Positions 1 through 10,762 of a stretch of DNA of 64,000 nt are shown piece by piece. Source of the stretch: Hemerocallis citrina (lineage: Eukaryota; Streptophyta; Magnoliopsida; Asparagales; Asphodelaceae); NCBI GenBank assembly GCA_017893485.1, contig JACEHZ010000208.1, positions 310,001-374,000 on the forward strand, read 5' to 3'. Position 1 is the first letter of the stretch, and every line of letters begins with the position of its first letter. Below the pieces are notes generated by a model. It made no database searches. It had not been told where the DNA came from and saw only the letters and a list, made by a program, of their open reading frames with translations. The position numbers and the translations under genes were made by a program.

Positions 1-1065
1 TGAACGAGAGGGGTAAGGTTGCCGATGGAAGGAAAAGGAAGAGGCCGAGCACGACCGCCTCGTCAGGTCGACCCCCAAGGTTGCTTCGGCAGTTATTCCG
101 CCTCCCCCCATCGCTGAGGTCCCCTCACCAACGGTGGTTGTTGTCGCCGAACCCTCGGCTCCTGCTGCTTCTACCATGGCCGGTGAGGCCTTCGACGTCT
201 CGGTGGCGTTGTCGCTTCAGGCTTTGCCGCTGACCGCTAAGGCCGAGGTGATCTTGACCGAGCAGCATAAGCAACTGTTCGTTCTGGACTGGCAGGTCAA
301 GAAACACGATGGCTTCCTCGGGAATTTGCAGATGTCAATGCAGGACGTGAAACACTTGGTGACCCCGAAGGATCGAGCCGCGCTGAAGGCGGGGACGGTT
401 GGCGATGACACTTATGAGGTCGCTCAGTCGCTTGTATTGGTAAGTTGCGCGTACCCTTCTGCAGAATTTCTTAAAGTCTACCGTTCGGCACCTACTTTGT
501 TCTTACTATCTTTTCGTTTCGGCAGGCCACTTGTCACTTCAACCATCTACTTGAGGCGTTCGCCGAACAGGAGAAGGAGTTGAAGGCCGCCAGTGATAAG
601 GACAGGGCGGACAAGGTGAAGGCGGTTCGGCAGCTCGAAGCAGAGCAGAGGCGAGCCGAGGGCATGGAGGTCCGGGTCGCCGACCTTGAGGCAGACCTGG
701 AGTGGACTAAGGGGCTGCTCGCCGAAGAGGTTGCCAAGGTCACTAAGGCTGCCGAGGAGCTGGCGGCATCGGCTAAGGCTCTGGCAGAGACGAAGGCGGA
801 GAAGGATGCCTTGGCGACGAAGATCAGGGCCGAGGTCGAGGCCGAGGCAAAGGCGCATATGGCCTCGAACATGGAGAAGTCCTACCAGAGGGCGCTCGAC
901 CATGTTCAGGACTGCATACCCGACTTTCAGCGGGTCGGCTACACGCTGTGGCCCGGATCCACATCAGATGGCAAGGAGGAGGGAGGCGAAGGTGACGAGG
1001 GAGAGGGCGACGACGACGAGGAGGTGGTCGCCGAGGTGGTGGTGACACACCCCAGGCCAGGATGA
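1..1065 (+). CDS. Antisense gene of Tat element 1, last exons (coiled-coil protein, 5' part outside window)
   Basis: Plus-strand coding segment, opposite to the element's gag-pol. Two exons join at a likely 86-nt intron, 440-525 (donor GTAAGTTG after a codon ending LVL, acceptor TTTCGGCAG), and the frame continues in phase 0. The second exon (526-1065) encodes an Ala/Glu/Lys-rich heptad-like coiled coil ending in an acidic Gly/Glu/Asp tail. Element 2 has the same organisation at 49724-48699, with the same donor sequence, and there the upstream exon carries a putative gypsy-type transposase (PF04195-like) domain, which here would lie before base 1. A TAA at 14-16 is in frame, so the first exon begins after it or the copy is damaged. 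No function is established for this protein class. Confidence 0.6.
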
Positions 1066-1178
1066 GAAATGAGGGGCCGTCTGGCGAAGCACCTGTGGTC
1101 GAGCTGACGATGCAGGTGGACCCCTGATCTTCTCGTCTTTTTGTAATTTTTTTTTTCAAAAAATGTAATGCTTTTTTG

Positions 1179-1193
1179 CGGACTGGCCACCGC
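1179..1193 (+). other. 15-nt motif conserved between two Tat elements
   Basis: CGGACTGGCCACCGC lies in the noncoding gap between the two antisense reading frames. The identical 15-mer occurs in the same sense in element 2 (minus strand, 48658-48644), although the surrounding gap has diverged and is A/T-rich. It could be a 3'-end or RNA-structure element; the role is unknown. Confidence 0.6.
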
Positions 1194-1285
1194 CTCTTCT
1201 TTTATGAATGAAATTTTTTTCTCAAATTTGTCCAAGTGTTTGGGTCGGTCTATAGTCTTCCAATTGTGACGTTCTTGTATTTCAG

Positions 1286-2002
1286 ATCCTCGAACATGCC
1301 CCAAATACCGTAGCAGCTCGGCATCATGCCGAGCTGTTTAAGCAATCTCGCGAGGCTCGTCTCGAGGGTGAACTCGACCTGATCAGGAGGGTGTTGTTCA
1401 ACGTGGAGAAGAAGAACAGCGAGCTGCTGACCGAGGTGCACTATCTCCGGATAGTCGAGGAGGAGCTCTCGGCGAAGGAGGCAAAGCTAGCCTCGGTGCT
1501 GGCCGAGCGAGATGAGCTCGCGAAGAAGGTCGAACAGCTGCAAAGGGTCACGGTCGACAAGAGCATCGTGGTGACTAACTTACGCCGTATTATATCCGAT
1601 AGCGCTGAGTGTCCCAGTTCGGCGAAACTCCCTCGATTCAAGATAATGGTTAAGGACGACACTCTGAAAGATAGGATCGTTGAGCTCGAGGAGGAGGTGG
1701 CTCGTCTGAAGCCTCAGCCCGTGAGGACTAATGTCCGCAGCACCTCGTGCACTCGCGAGGAGAGAGAGCGAGGGATCACCTTTTACGAGCTCGCGACTCG
1801 TCCTCAAATCATTGGTCGGACAGCAACCGACGCACAAAGCAGAGTAGCTGTTAGCTCGAGTGGAGCCTCGGTCGGAGCCACCGTTAGGCTCAGTGGCGAG
1901 GCGGCATCCCAGTTCGTTGGCCTAGAGACAAGCTCGGAGATGAAAAGACGGAAACCCCGATTGTCTCTAAATCGGAACGTCCCTGTTTCGAGGAGGCACT
2001 GA
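1286..2002 (+). CDS. Second antisense reading frame of Tat element 1 (coiled coil)
   Basis: Open from an acceptor-like TTGTATTTCAG ending at 1285 to the stop at 2000-2002, about 238 codons. The first two thirds is a coiled coil rich in Glu/Lys/Leu with EELSAKEAKLASVLAERDEL-type heptads; the tail is Ser/Thr/Arg-rich. The counterpart in element 2 is at 48541-48123 on minus. The acceptor suggests it is a 3' exon of a spliced transcript starting upstream, or an alternative 3' exon to 526-1065. No recognised domain. A canonical AATAAA follows 121 nt after the stop. Confidence 0.5.
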   Translation: MLEHAPNTVAARHHAELFKQSREARLEGELDLIRRVLFNVEKKNSELLTEVHYLRIVEEELSAKEAKLASVLAERDELAKKVEQLQRVTVDKSIVVTNLRRIISDSAECPSSAKLPRFKIMVKDDTLKDRIVELEEEVARLKPQPVRTNVRSTSCTREERERGITFYELATRPQIIGRTATDAQSRVAVSSSGASVGATVRLSGEAASQFVGLETSSEMKRRKPRLSLNRNVPVSRRH

Positions 2003-2122
2003 ACGAGTTGCATCGAGCTTTAGACTTGCGTCGTTTCCCTTGTTGTAATGACATAGCTTGTAAATTTGTCAAGTCGTTTTTTTGCTGTAACTCTTTGCCT
2101 TGTAAACTTATCACGTTGTATC

Positions 2123-2128
2123 AATAAA
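2123..2128 (+). terminator. Polyadenylation signal AATAAA of the antisense gene
   Basis: AATAAA, 121 nt after the stop of the antisense frame, in a T-rich 3' UTR-like stretch (2040-2160). It is on the plus strand and so cannot serve the minus-strand gag-pol transcript. Confidence 0.45.
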
Positions 2129-2539
2129 ATCGAAGTTGCTGCGCTCATTGTTGTGCCGTAGTTGCCTTACTCTTGAAACCGAACCATGAGGACCCATAGT
2201 TATCTTCTCTGAGTGTTTTAGCTGTGGAATTTTAGTTTTTTGCTCAGAGTATACCGAGGCAACTTTGCACTTTCACGGTGCGATAGCTCGGATTTCAGAC
2301 GCAGTCCACGTGGCTGAATCTAGACGGTCGATCATGATCGTGGCACGCATCACGAGGTGGGGGCACGAATTCCCAGAAAACACTATCTTGTCGTTTTGTG
2401 GATACGTGGCGCGTTCTAATTCGTTCATCACATTCTAGTACGTATTTCGAGATGATCTAACGGTGAAATTGGTTCGGCGGAATTTTTTTCCATATGTGGG
2501 GGTCGGTTCCTCGTCCGCTCGGCTCGGGGTATTGAGTGA

Positions 2540-3150
2540 GCGCAGTCGAGCCGAACGCTGGACTCCGAACCACCGTTAGAGTTGCTCGACGGTTGTGGGA
2601 GCAGTTCCGAATGGCGACCCACTTCTAGCTCGCTTACTAGCGAACTTGTGAAGTATAATCGAGCCAAGTGTTGGACTCTGAACCATCGGTAGAGTTGTTC
2701 AACGGTTGTGGGAGCAGTTCCGAATGGCGACCTACTTCTAGCTTGCTTACGAGCGAACTTGTGAAGTAGAATCGAGCCAAGTGTTGGACTCCGAACCATC
2801 GGTGGAGTTGTTCAACGGTTGTGGGAGCAGTTCTGAATGGCGACCTACTTCTAGCTTGCTTACGAGCGAACTTGTGAAGTAGAATCGAGCCAAGTGTTGG
2901 ACTCCGAACTATTGGTAGAGTTGTTCAACGATTGTGGGAGCAGTTCCGAATGGCGACCTACTTCTAGCTCGCTTACGAGCGAACTTGCGAAGTAGAATCG
3001 AGCCAAGTATTGGACTCCGAACCATCGGTAGAGTTGTTCAACGGTTGTGGGAGCAGTTCCGAATGGCGACCTACTTCTAGCTCGCTCACAAGCGAACTGG
3101 CAAAGTAGAATCGAGCCAAGTGTTGGACTCCGAACCATCGGTAGAATGAA
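2540..3150. repeat. 113-bp tandem array in the 3' region of Tat element 1
   Basis: The landmark GGACTCCGAAC-type motif recurs with GACTC starts at 2561, 2674, 2787, 2900, 3013 and 3125, a period of 113, 113, 113, 113 and 112 bp, so about 5.5 copies. Each unit also holds an inverted motif, GCTCGCTTACGAGC. The array lies between the end of pol (3319) and the antisense gene. Tandem arrays in this hypervariable 3' region are known in Tat/Ogre elements and are a recognised source of plant satellite DNA. Confidence 0.92.
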
Positions 3151-3318
3151 GAGCAAAGGCAGAGAGTTGTAATCAGTTTTTACAAGTAAATATGAAAAAG
3201 CTTTCTTTATTGACTAATGGTCGGCCGCTTCTAAAGTTGCGAGCCGTTATTACAAAAGAGAAATAAAAGAAAAACATTACAAGTAGTAGGAGTGGAACGG
3301 TTCGACATCCCAAAATAT

Positions 3319-4515
3319 TTAGAGAGGCATTGGTGCTCTCTCTTGGTATTTTAAGAGATGGTTGGTATTCCAAGTCCTGGGGATCTTCCTACCTTCGAGA
3401 TCTTCTACTCTGTATGTGTCGGGTCGAACCACTTTTGCGATCTTATAGGGTCCCTCCCAATTTGGAGCCAGTTTGCTTTTCTGTCCGGAGAAAGAGATGG
3501 CTAGCTTTCTGAGGACCAAGTCCCCTTCTTTGAGGTCGGTAGGATGGACTCTTTTGTTGTACGCCAACTCGATCCTTCTTCGGTAGCTTTGTTGACGAAT
3601 GGCTGCTCTTTCTCGGATCTCATCAATTAGGTCCAGATTTGCTCGGAGCTCTCTGGCATTCTGTTCTTCTTCATAAGCCATTAGACAAGGAGAGGGTACA
3701 CCAACTTCTAGGGAGATCATAGCTTCGGACCCATAGGTGAGATTGAACGGAGACTCTCTTGTGGGGGTCCGTTTTGTGGTGCGGTAGTTCCACAGCACGT
3801 TGGGAAGCTGATCGACCCATAAGCCTTTGGAACATTTATCCAACCTCTTCTTAATGCCGGAGAGGATCTGTCGGTTAGTATTCTCGACTTGGCCATTCGA
3901 CTGGGGATGGAAAACGGAGGAGAATCGGTGCTGGATGGCGAGGTCTTCACATAGGGCCCGGAAGGTAGCCCCGGTAAACTGGATTCCGTTGTCTGTTATG
4001 AGGACCCGAGGGACGCCGAATCGGCAGATCACGCTCTTCCAAAAGAACTGGACTACCTTATTCTCAGTGATCGTGGCCAAGGGCTCGGCCTCTATCCATT
4101 TTGAGAAGTAGTCGATTGCCACGATTAAGAATTTGAACTAGCCGGGAGCTGGTGGAAATGGCCCTAGTAAATCCATCCCCCACATTGCAAAGTGGATTGG
4201 ACTTGATAGGGAAGTGAGTGGAGCTTGTGGGAGGCGTCAGATGTCGGAGTACTTCTGACAAGAGCTGCATTGCCGAACGTGCCGTTCGGCGTCTCGTAGG
4301 AGAGTGGGCCAGAAATATCCGTAATTCAATACTTTGCGGGCTAGAGAACTGGACCCTGAATGTGCCCCACCGATACCCTCATGAAGTTTTTGCAGGGCGT
4401 AGTCGGCTTGCCCGGGGAAGAGGCATCTCAGGTACGGCTTGCCGTCTACCTGTGTGAAAGAGCGTTTATATAGGATGCCTCCGATCAGTGTGTAACGCTC
4501 GGCTCGGGTTCTCAC
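3319..4515 (-). pseudogene. Integrase of Tat element 1 (broken)
   Basis: Minus-strand integrase of a Ty3/gypsy element. The zinc-binding part (LHEGIGGAHSG ... CSSCQKY) is at 4515-4237, and the catalytic core contains WGMDLLGPF, LITDNGIQF and SNGQVE, giving the D, D, E residues. The C-terminal part ends near 3319 with NWEGPYKIAKVVRPDTYRV and has no chromodomain. Two in-frame stops break it: TGA at 4237-4239 and TAG at 4138-4140. The TAG aligns with a Gln in element 2, so a C-to-T change explains it. Upstream it is out of frame with the RNase H region (frameshift near 4550). Confidence 0.9.
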
Positions 4516-4549
4516 TCTTCGCGCTTCCTTGGGATCCTCGGGGAGGAGC

Positions 4550-6826
4550 TCATCCCTTAAAGAATTTGACGAGTGGTTTCATCCAGTTATCCTCAAGCAG
4601 GAAAGGCAGCGACTCTATAGAGTCGGAAGTTTCATCCTCTATACTTGGCTTCAGGAGAACCTCTATCAAGACGGTCTGCTCGAGACCTTGAAGGGAGGAA
4701 GAGGCTAGTTTGGAGAGGGCGTCGGCCTGAGCATTTTCTTCCCGGGGTATTCGTTGGATGAGGGCTTCTTCAAACAGTGCCATGAGGCTCCTGACCTTGG
4801 CTAAGTATTTAACCATCCTGTCATCACGTGCTTCATACTCGCCGAGGACCTGATTTACGACTAGCTGGGAGTCGCTAAAGATCCGGAGGCGCTGCGCCCC
4901 TGCATTGCGAGCCATTCCAAGGCCGGCTATGAGTGCCTCGTATTCAGCTTTGTTGTTTGAGGCCTTGAAGTTGATACGGAAGGAGTATTGAAGGATGAAG
5001 TCATCTGGTCCCGCCAGAATGACCCCGGCTCCGCTTCCCTCATTGCAGGAGGATCCATCCACATAGACCGACCAGACGGGTGGTCCCTTCATTGCTTGGC
5101 TAAACTCGGGGATGGTACTTTCAACTATAAATTCTGCTAAGGCCTGAGCCTTGATCGCGGTCCGAGGCTGATAGGTTATATCATGCTGGCTCAGCTCGAT
5201 AGACCACTTCATAAGGCGACCCGAGGTCTCTGGCTTGTGGAGGACTTGCTTCAGCGGTTGGTCGGTAAGGACGACCACCGAATGGGACTGAAAATACGGG
5301 CGAAGCTTTCTTGCGGCCATCACCAGGGCATAAGCCATCTTTTCAATTCTCGGATAGTGGAGCTCGGCATCCCGAAGTACCTTGCTCACATAGTAGATGG
5401 GCTTTTGAGCCCGGTCTTCTTCCCTTACTAAAACAGCACTGAGGGTCTGCTCGGAGGCTGCCAGGTAGAGGTAGAGGGGTTCGCCAGGAATTGGTTTGCT
5501 GAGGAGGGGAGGATTGACGAGGTAAGCCTTGAGCTGGTCGAATGATTCCTATTGTTGCCGACCCCATTCGAAACCTTTAGCCCCCCTGAGGGCCTTGAAG
5601 AAGGGGAGGCATTTCTCCCCGAACTTCGAGAGAAAACGTCCTATGGCGGCTAAGCGGCCTGTTAACCTCTGAACTTCCTTCACATTCTTGGGAGGGGCCA
5701 TGTCTAATATGGCCTTGATTTTCTCAGGGTTAGCTTCAATTCCTCGTTGGCTGACCATGAAGCCGAGGAACTTTCCTGACGAGGCACCGAACGCACACTT
5801 GTTTGGATTGAGTCTCATGTTGTGCTTTCTCAGAACATCAAACGCCTCCTGTAGGTCTGTTGCATGATCGGCTCCTCGGATGCTTTTTACGAGCATGTCG
5901 TCAACGTACACCTCCATATTCCGGCCGATTTGAGCTTGGAAAACCTTGTTGACGAGGCGTTGATATGTTGCGCCTGCATTCTTCAAACCGAAGGGCATAA
6001 CCCTGTAGCAGTAGAGGCCCTGGTCGGTTACGAATGAGGTCTTCAGGATATTCGGAGGGAACATTCGAATCTGGTTGTTGCCTGAGAAGGTGTCCATGAA
6101 GCTGAGGAGTTCATGTCCCGAGGTGGCATCAATCAGAGTGTCAATACTCGGAAGAGGGAAGGGATCCTTGGGGCAGGCCTTGTTGAGATCGGTAAAATCG
6201 ATACAAATCCTCCAAGTTCCATTGGACTTCTTCACCATTACTACGTTCGACAACCACTCGGGATGGTTCACCTCTTGTATGAACCGGGCCTTCAAGAGCT
6301 TGTCCACCTCCTCTTTTATAGCTAACTGGCGCTCGGGGGAGAACTTGCGCCTCTTCTGTTGCACCGGTTTGGACCCCGGGACAACGCTGAGGTGGTGGAC
6401 CAAGAGCTCTTCGGAAATTCCGGGCATGTCTGCAGCTGACCAAGCAAAGAGGTCTCGATTCCTTCGGATGCACTGGACTATATCGGAGCATAGGGCAGAC
6501 GGGAGGGTCTTGCTAATAAAGAACTTCCGGCTTGGGTCCTGCTCAGAGAAGAGCACTTCCTCCAACTCATCCACCGGCTCGGATGTTGGTCGAGCGACAT
6601 CTTGGGAAATTTCCAGAGTTTCTAGGAAGAGGACTGGACCGAGGGTAGAGGTCATGTAGCACTTGCGGGCCATTTCTTGATTGCCCCTTACTTTCCCTAC
6701 TCCTGCCCGGGTGGGAAATTTCATCTTGAGATGGTACGCCGAAGGAACGGCTTCTAGAGTTACTAGGCCGGGTCGGCCTAGGATGACATTGTAAGCTGCC
6801 GGGATGTCCACAACCATAAAATCCAT
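4550..6826 (-). pseudogene. Reverse transcriptase and dual RNase H of Tat element 1 (broken)
   Basis: Reverse transcriptase (6826-5549) with KSNGTWRICIDFTDLNKACP, MPFGLKNAGATYQRL and the YVDDMLV catalytic motif, followed by the connected RNase H (YYVSKVLRDAELHYPRIEKMAYA) and a second, distinct RNase H-like domain (VYVDGSSCNEGSGAG ... NNKAEYEAL ... FSDSQLVV ... QADALSKLAS). A second RNase H of archaeal type is a known hallmark of plant Tat elements. TAG at 5549-5551 interrupts the frame where element 2 has Gln. The frame then stays open to 4550, where a one-base shift disconnects integrase. A further shift near 6830 separates it from protease. Confidence 0.92.
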
Positions 6827-7178
6827 TTGACTCCGTTCGGGTGGTAGGAGTCTTGCCAGCGGTTACATCGAGGGTGATCACCCCTTCAATAGTCACTGGC
6901 ACTCCCGTGAACCCATGGAGCGTGTAGCCGGCGGGCTTAAGTCTTTCTCTGGACAGCTTGAGGCCTTTAAAAGCGGCTAGGAAGAGGATGTTAACAGAGC
7001 TGCCGTTATCCACTAGGATCCTCTCCACTTTGAAGTTCGCTATGTGGAGATTGATGACGAGTGCGTCACAATGGGGGGTGCGGACACCTTCAAGATCTTC
7101 GTCCGAGAACGTGACGGGCACTCCGAGGCCTTTGGGAGGAGGGGTGGCGTGAACCAAATTGACTTCCCTAATGAACAC
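6567..7178 (-). pseudogene. Aspartic protease of Tat element 1 (frameshifted)
   Basis: Retroviral-type protease region. ILVDNGSSVNILFL is the catalytic-loop motif, with DNGS in place of the common DTG/DSG; element 2 has the same LVDNGSSVNILFL. The flanking KPAGYTLHGFTGVPVTIEG is shared with element 2. The frame is offset from gag (shift near 7190) and from RT (shift near 6830), and the last about 60 codons of this open frame are read out of the true frame. Confidence 0.85.
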
Positions 7179-9075
7179 CTTTCGAGAGGAGTTTGAGGAG
7201 CCCTATTGGGCCCCCATGAATGAGGTGTAAGACACGCTCCTCTTCGAAGTCGGGCGTTTCATCGCGTTCCGGACGCTTGTTAGCCCCCCGAGGCGGGAAA
7301 GGAAGGTCAGCTCGGTCCTTTCTCACGAACCTGGTCAGCTGCCCCCTCTGGATGAGGACTTCTATCTCATTCTTCAAGGCTCGACAATCATTGGTGTCGT
7401 GGCCATGGTCCCGATGATATCGGCACCACTTCTCTTTATCTCTTTTCTTGGCGGGGGTGTTCATCCTCGGAGCAGGAGGTATGATCCCTTCCTTCTCAAC
7501 TTCCATCAGAATGGTAGAGACATTGGTGGTGAGAGGAGTAAATTTCTCGAATCTGGGGGGAGGTCGGCGCTGGCCGGCATTATCCTTCTGGAGCTTCTTG
7601 GCTCCTTCCTCTTCTGTTCCCTTTCTCTTAAACCCAGAGGAAGACCCCTCCAAGTTGGGGCGGTGCTCGGCTTCTTCGGCCCGAATATACTTTTCACTTC
7701 GGAGGAGGAGGTCAGAGAAGTTCTGTGGGGGCTTCTTGGCGAGGGAGGAGCGGAGGCTGGAGTTAAGGACATTGGATTGAAATGCTGCTGCAGCGACCGA
7801 CTGGTCGAGAGATGCTATGGACCTGGCTTCAGCTGTGAACCTTTTCACATAGTCTCTCAGCTTTTCTCCCTTCTTCTGATGGAGGTACAGTAGCGAGATG
7901 CTGGTCTTCTCAGTTCTACGGCTACTAACAAAATGGGTGACGAAGAGGGTCTCGAATTGCTCGAAGGAGAATATTGAGGATGGGGCAAGGCGAGAGTACC
8001 ATTCTCGAGCTGGGCCCTTGAGAGTTGCGGGGAAGGTTTTACAGAGCAGAGCATCGGAAGCTTGATGGATGAGCATGAGGGTCTTGAAGCTTTCGATGTG
8101 ATCGATCGGGTTAGTTTCCCCGGAATAAGTCTCGAATTGAGGAGGCTTGAAGCCGATTGGTACAGGTGCATCCATTATGGTTCGGAAAAAAGGAGGTCTG
8201 CTAGGATGAAGAGTCTTTCCTCTAAGCTCTTCTTCTCGGTCTAATTGTCCCAAGCGCCTCTCCATCTCATGGAGACGGCGGTATACATCGTCATCCCTTC
8301 GACGGTAATCAGCCGAGCCTGTAGACTCGTCTTCATACGAGGGAGAGCGGGGGCTACGATGATGGTAGCTCCTGGAGCGGCGAGGACTTGGAATGTGCCG
8401 GGGGTTGCTAGGAGCTTGAGGAGGAGTTAGGGACCGTCGGCGAGGACTTCGGACCGGAGGAGGAGAGGGAACCCTTGGAGCATTGGTGTTGGGACGGAGG
8501 TTGAGAGCTTGTAGGACGGTTGCTTGGAACTGCTGGAACTCGGCACATGTGATGGGTGCCTCATCGTTCCTATGATGGTGCCGACCGACAGGGGAAAGGG
8601 GTCTTCTCCTGTGATGCTCGGGGGACTCTCTCCGCCCCCTTCGGATAGGGGACCTTCTGTTGTCTCGGCGGTGAGGAGATCGCTCATCCGGACGGTGTTG
8701 GTGGGAGGCTCCCTCTCGGGCCCGCTTTTCATCCAGACGGTGGCGAAGATCCTTATCCTTCTGCCGATTGAGGACGGTGTGGCGGAGGTCGGAAGCTCGG
8801 GGATTATGGGAGGCCATAGAGTCCGAAGAGGCATTGTGGATGGAGACGTGGTCCGGATGGAGAGGCTATTTCTGCGGATTGAGACCCTTAGGAGGTTGTT
8901 GGTTCTGAGGAGGAGGCAGGTCCAGTTGGAGAGGGACCTCGGCCTGAGGCGGAAGTTGCCCTTGCTGTTGAGCGGGTTGAGGGGGGACTTCCTGTTGCTG
9001 ATCGGGGTTGGGTCCTCGGTTGGATCCTCTAGATATGGCTTTCCTAGGAGGCATGGCTGGAGAAGATCTGACCAA
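7168..9075 (-). pseudogene. Gag of Tat element 1
   Basis: The main open part is 8817-7168 (549 residues): an Arg/Ser/Pro-rich N-terminal half, then the retrotransposon gag core (LLCKTFPATLKGPAREWYSR, FVTHFVSSRR, RDYVKRFTAEAR) and a Cys/His segment WCRYHRDHGHDTNDC resembling a degenerate zinc knuckle. An in-frame Gln/Pro-rich stretch, 9075-8869, precedes it and is cut off by TAG at 8866-8868, so either the true start is 8817 or the copy is broken. ATGGCCTCC at 8817 corresponds to the start chosen in element 2. Gag packages the element's RNA. Confidence 0.88.
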
Positions 9076-9101
9076 CGGGAAGAGGGGATGCCTATTCGTT
9101 A

Positions 9102-9120
9102 GTTCCCACAGACGGCGCCA
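9102..9120 (-). other. Primer binding site of Tat element 1
   Basis: On minus TGGCGCCGTCTGTGGGAAC follows the 5' LTR after a 3-nt spacer. Element 2 has TGGTGCCGTCTGTGGGAAC at the same 3-nt distance (40621-40639). The matching tRNA was not determined. Confidence 0.8.
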
Positions 9121-9123
9121 ATC

Positions 9124-9718
9124 TGTTGCCGCTAAATCTGGTGTGGGGGCAAACAGATAGTATTTGTGGATTCTTAGGAAAACCGAATAGCAAATTCGTT
9201 ACCTGTCCCGTCGGAGTTTGACGCTGACTCCTTCCGTACACCTACAAAAAGTGCGAGACACCGGGGTTGTTTCCGGCGACGCACCCTCCGACGCTCAAGT
9301 CAGTAATCAGGGAAGATTATGAAAGAGCGTAAAAACTGGCAAAAGATTGATTACCCCTTAATGGAGATGGATGAGGGGTATTTATAGGCACCGCTGGGAT
9401 CAGATTAGGAATGTAATCTCTGTGGTTAGATAAGGAATGTAATTCCTAATTCCCAGTGAAAGGATAGACGTGAATCAGGGCCGTTGATTAGGATCTAATC
9501 AGAAACCCTAATCCTATTCTTTCTGGACCGGGTTTGCTGCGGGTTGAGACCCGCACCCAGTTGAGATGGATCCGTTCGCGGGCTAGTGGGTCTTCGAGAA
9601 AGAAAACCCGTACCCGCTTCAGACCCCTTGGGGGGTGAAATTACCATTTTGCCCCTGGGCTTCAAGATTCGTGCCCGATTTGGACGGTTCCGATTTAACC
9701 CTATTTTTAGCCATATCA
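9124..9718 (-). repeat. 5' LTR of Tat element 1 (595 bp)
   Basis: On minus it begins TGATATGG (same first eight bases as element 2's LTRs) and ends GGCAACA next to the primer site, giving TG...CA termini. It holds a minus-strand TATAAATA (9386-9379). Its partner LTR lies beyond base 1, so the target duplication cannot be checked. Confidence 0.82.
9379..9386 (-). promoter_or_regulatory. LTR TATA box, element 1
   Basis: TATAAATA on the minus strand, with CGGTGCC just upstream, inside the 5' LTR about 255 bp before the primer site. It has the same sequence and a similar LTR context to the TATA at 40288 in element 2. Confidence 0.6.
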
Positions 9719-10040
9719 ATCCCTAAGTGCCGATAGTAGCTCATTCTCAGATAGTTTGTACGGTGACTTCGCATTTATAGGAGACCTAGCTGGGCTTTTG
9801 ACTGTGGTCATTGAGCTACGTTGATGGTGTTGAGGTTGCTCTTATGGCGATTTGGCAGTGATATTGGAACTTCTATGATGATGGTTGTACTGATGAAGTA
9901 GGGAACCACGTTGATGGTATGATGTTGGGGGCTAGGAAAGGAATATTATTCACAAGATAATAATTATACTTTGAGCTTCTAAACATCTACCCGTAAATGC
10001 ATTTCTTTCCTAGAGAATAACGACAAATTACATTTTCCAG
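9719..10040. other. Unassigned sequence between Tat LTR and helicase exon
   Basis: No convincing coding signal. It probably includes intron and upstream sequence of the helicase pseudogene, because an acceptor-like TTTTCCAG ends at 10040. The first five bases, ATCCC, would be the right target duplication of element 1. Confidence 0.3.
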
Positions 10041-10385
10041 ATCAGTAAATATGCTTTAATTTTGGTCAACTCCCAAACTTTGGAACAAACTGATAACCAG
10101 AGACATGGTGCGGAAGGAAGTGTAGTATCCAGCTTTCAGGCTTTACTGGATATCTTAATTTCACTCATAAATAATGATAGTGATGGGGGATAATAGTTTC
10201 TAGACAAAAGTCTCCAACTACAGAGCAGATCCAAGAAGGGCGGGATTAAATTTGTTAAGCTTTCGGGGGAGAAAATCTTTTCTGAGGTTGTTGATTAGAA
10301 ACATTTTCATTACCGAACAATATTTTTTTATGAAATTATTGCAGATTATGGATCAAGCACATGCTGTTGTTCTTGCTGGGAATGG
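10041..10385 (+). pseudogene. CHL1: CHL1/DDX11-type DNA helicase, fragment 1
   Basis: Two exon-like pieces in one frame. 10041-10286 reads through SVVSSFQALLDILISLINND and ends GIKFVKLSGEKIFSE; a short intron, 10287-10344, has a GT donor and a TTATTGCAG acceptor; then IMDQAHAVVLAG (10345-10380). These match the segment before helicase motif IV of CHL1/DDX11 family Fe-S DNA helicases (sister-chromatid cohesion, nuclear). Two adjacent stops, TAA TAG at 10190-10195, break the first exon, and the second is cut near 10385 where Tat gag sequence begins. The two later pieces, at 17853 and 31788, are collinear on the same strand. Confidence 0.72.
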
Positions 10386-10762
10386 ACCTCCGCCATCGCT
10401 TGTTCGAAATGTGTTCATGAGGTGATGCTCCTCGCTCATAACACAGCAGAAGTTGGAGGAGCCCATCCCCCCGATGACAGAAGTCCCCACGGACGTGCTC
10501 ACCACAGGGCGAGGAAGCAAGATGAGCCTAACTCCAATCAGTCGGCCAGCTCCCAGGAACAGCAGAGAAAAGAATACACCCGTAACTAGGGCCGAGTTCT
10601 GGGAATCCACCAACCAAGTTCTAAAAGCTCTCCAGGGTGCCTCGAGCAAGGGTCACCAAATAAACAATCTGCACCCTAGAACTGAGCAAGAAGAAGAGTC
10701 CCGCGGGCCAAAAATACGTGGTCTTCTATCGCCTCTAAGAGATGGAAAACCGTCTTGATATG
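10386..10762 (+). pseudogene. Tat gag remnant (element 3), 5' part
   Basis: Plus-strand remnant resembling gag N-terminal sequence: TPVTRAEFWESTNQVLKAL parallels VTQQEFQDFRRKILGAL of element 2. It ends at the insertion point 10762. Reading resumes at 15438 in the gag segment DREEGHRSGG, so the two halves were one gag gene before the 4.67-kb insertion. No LTR was recognised on its left; the remnant abuts the helicase exon. Confidence 0.7.

Larger units (their letters stand above)
1..9718 (-). mobile_element. Ty3/gypsy Tat-lineage retrotransposon, element 1 (partial)
   Basis: Read on the minus strand this is 5' LTR (9124-9718), primer site (9102-9120), gag, protease, RT, two RNase H-like regions, integrase, a 113-bp tandem array, then a gene block on the opposite strand that runs off the window at base 1. 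The 3' LTR is not in the window. Dual RNase H and an antisense gene downstream of pol are known traits of the plant Tat lineage (Retand/Ogre type). The order matches element 2 at 40037-54734 exactly. Gag-pol carries at least three frameshifts and four in-frame stops, so this copy is dead for its own proteins. Its right edge adjoins the remnant helicase gene. Confidence 0.9.

Noticed and set aside
6075..6659. 194-codon plus frame over RT of element 1
   Set aside because: Antisense shadow of the RT region, with no independent support.
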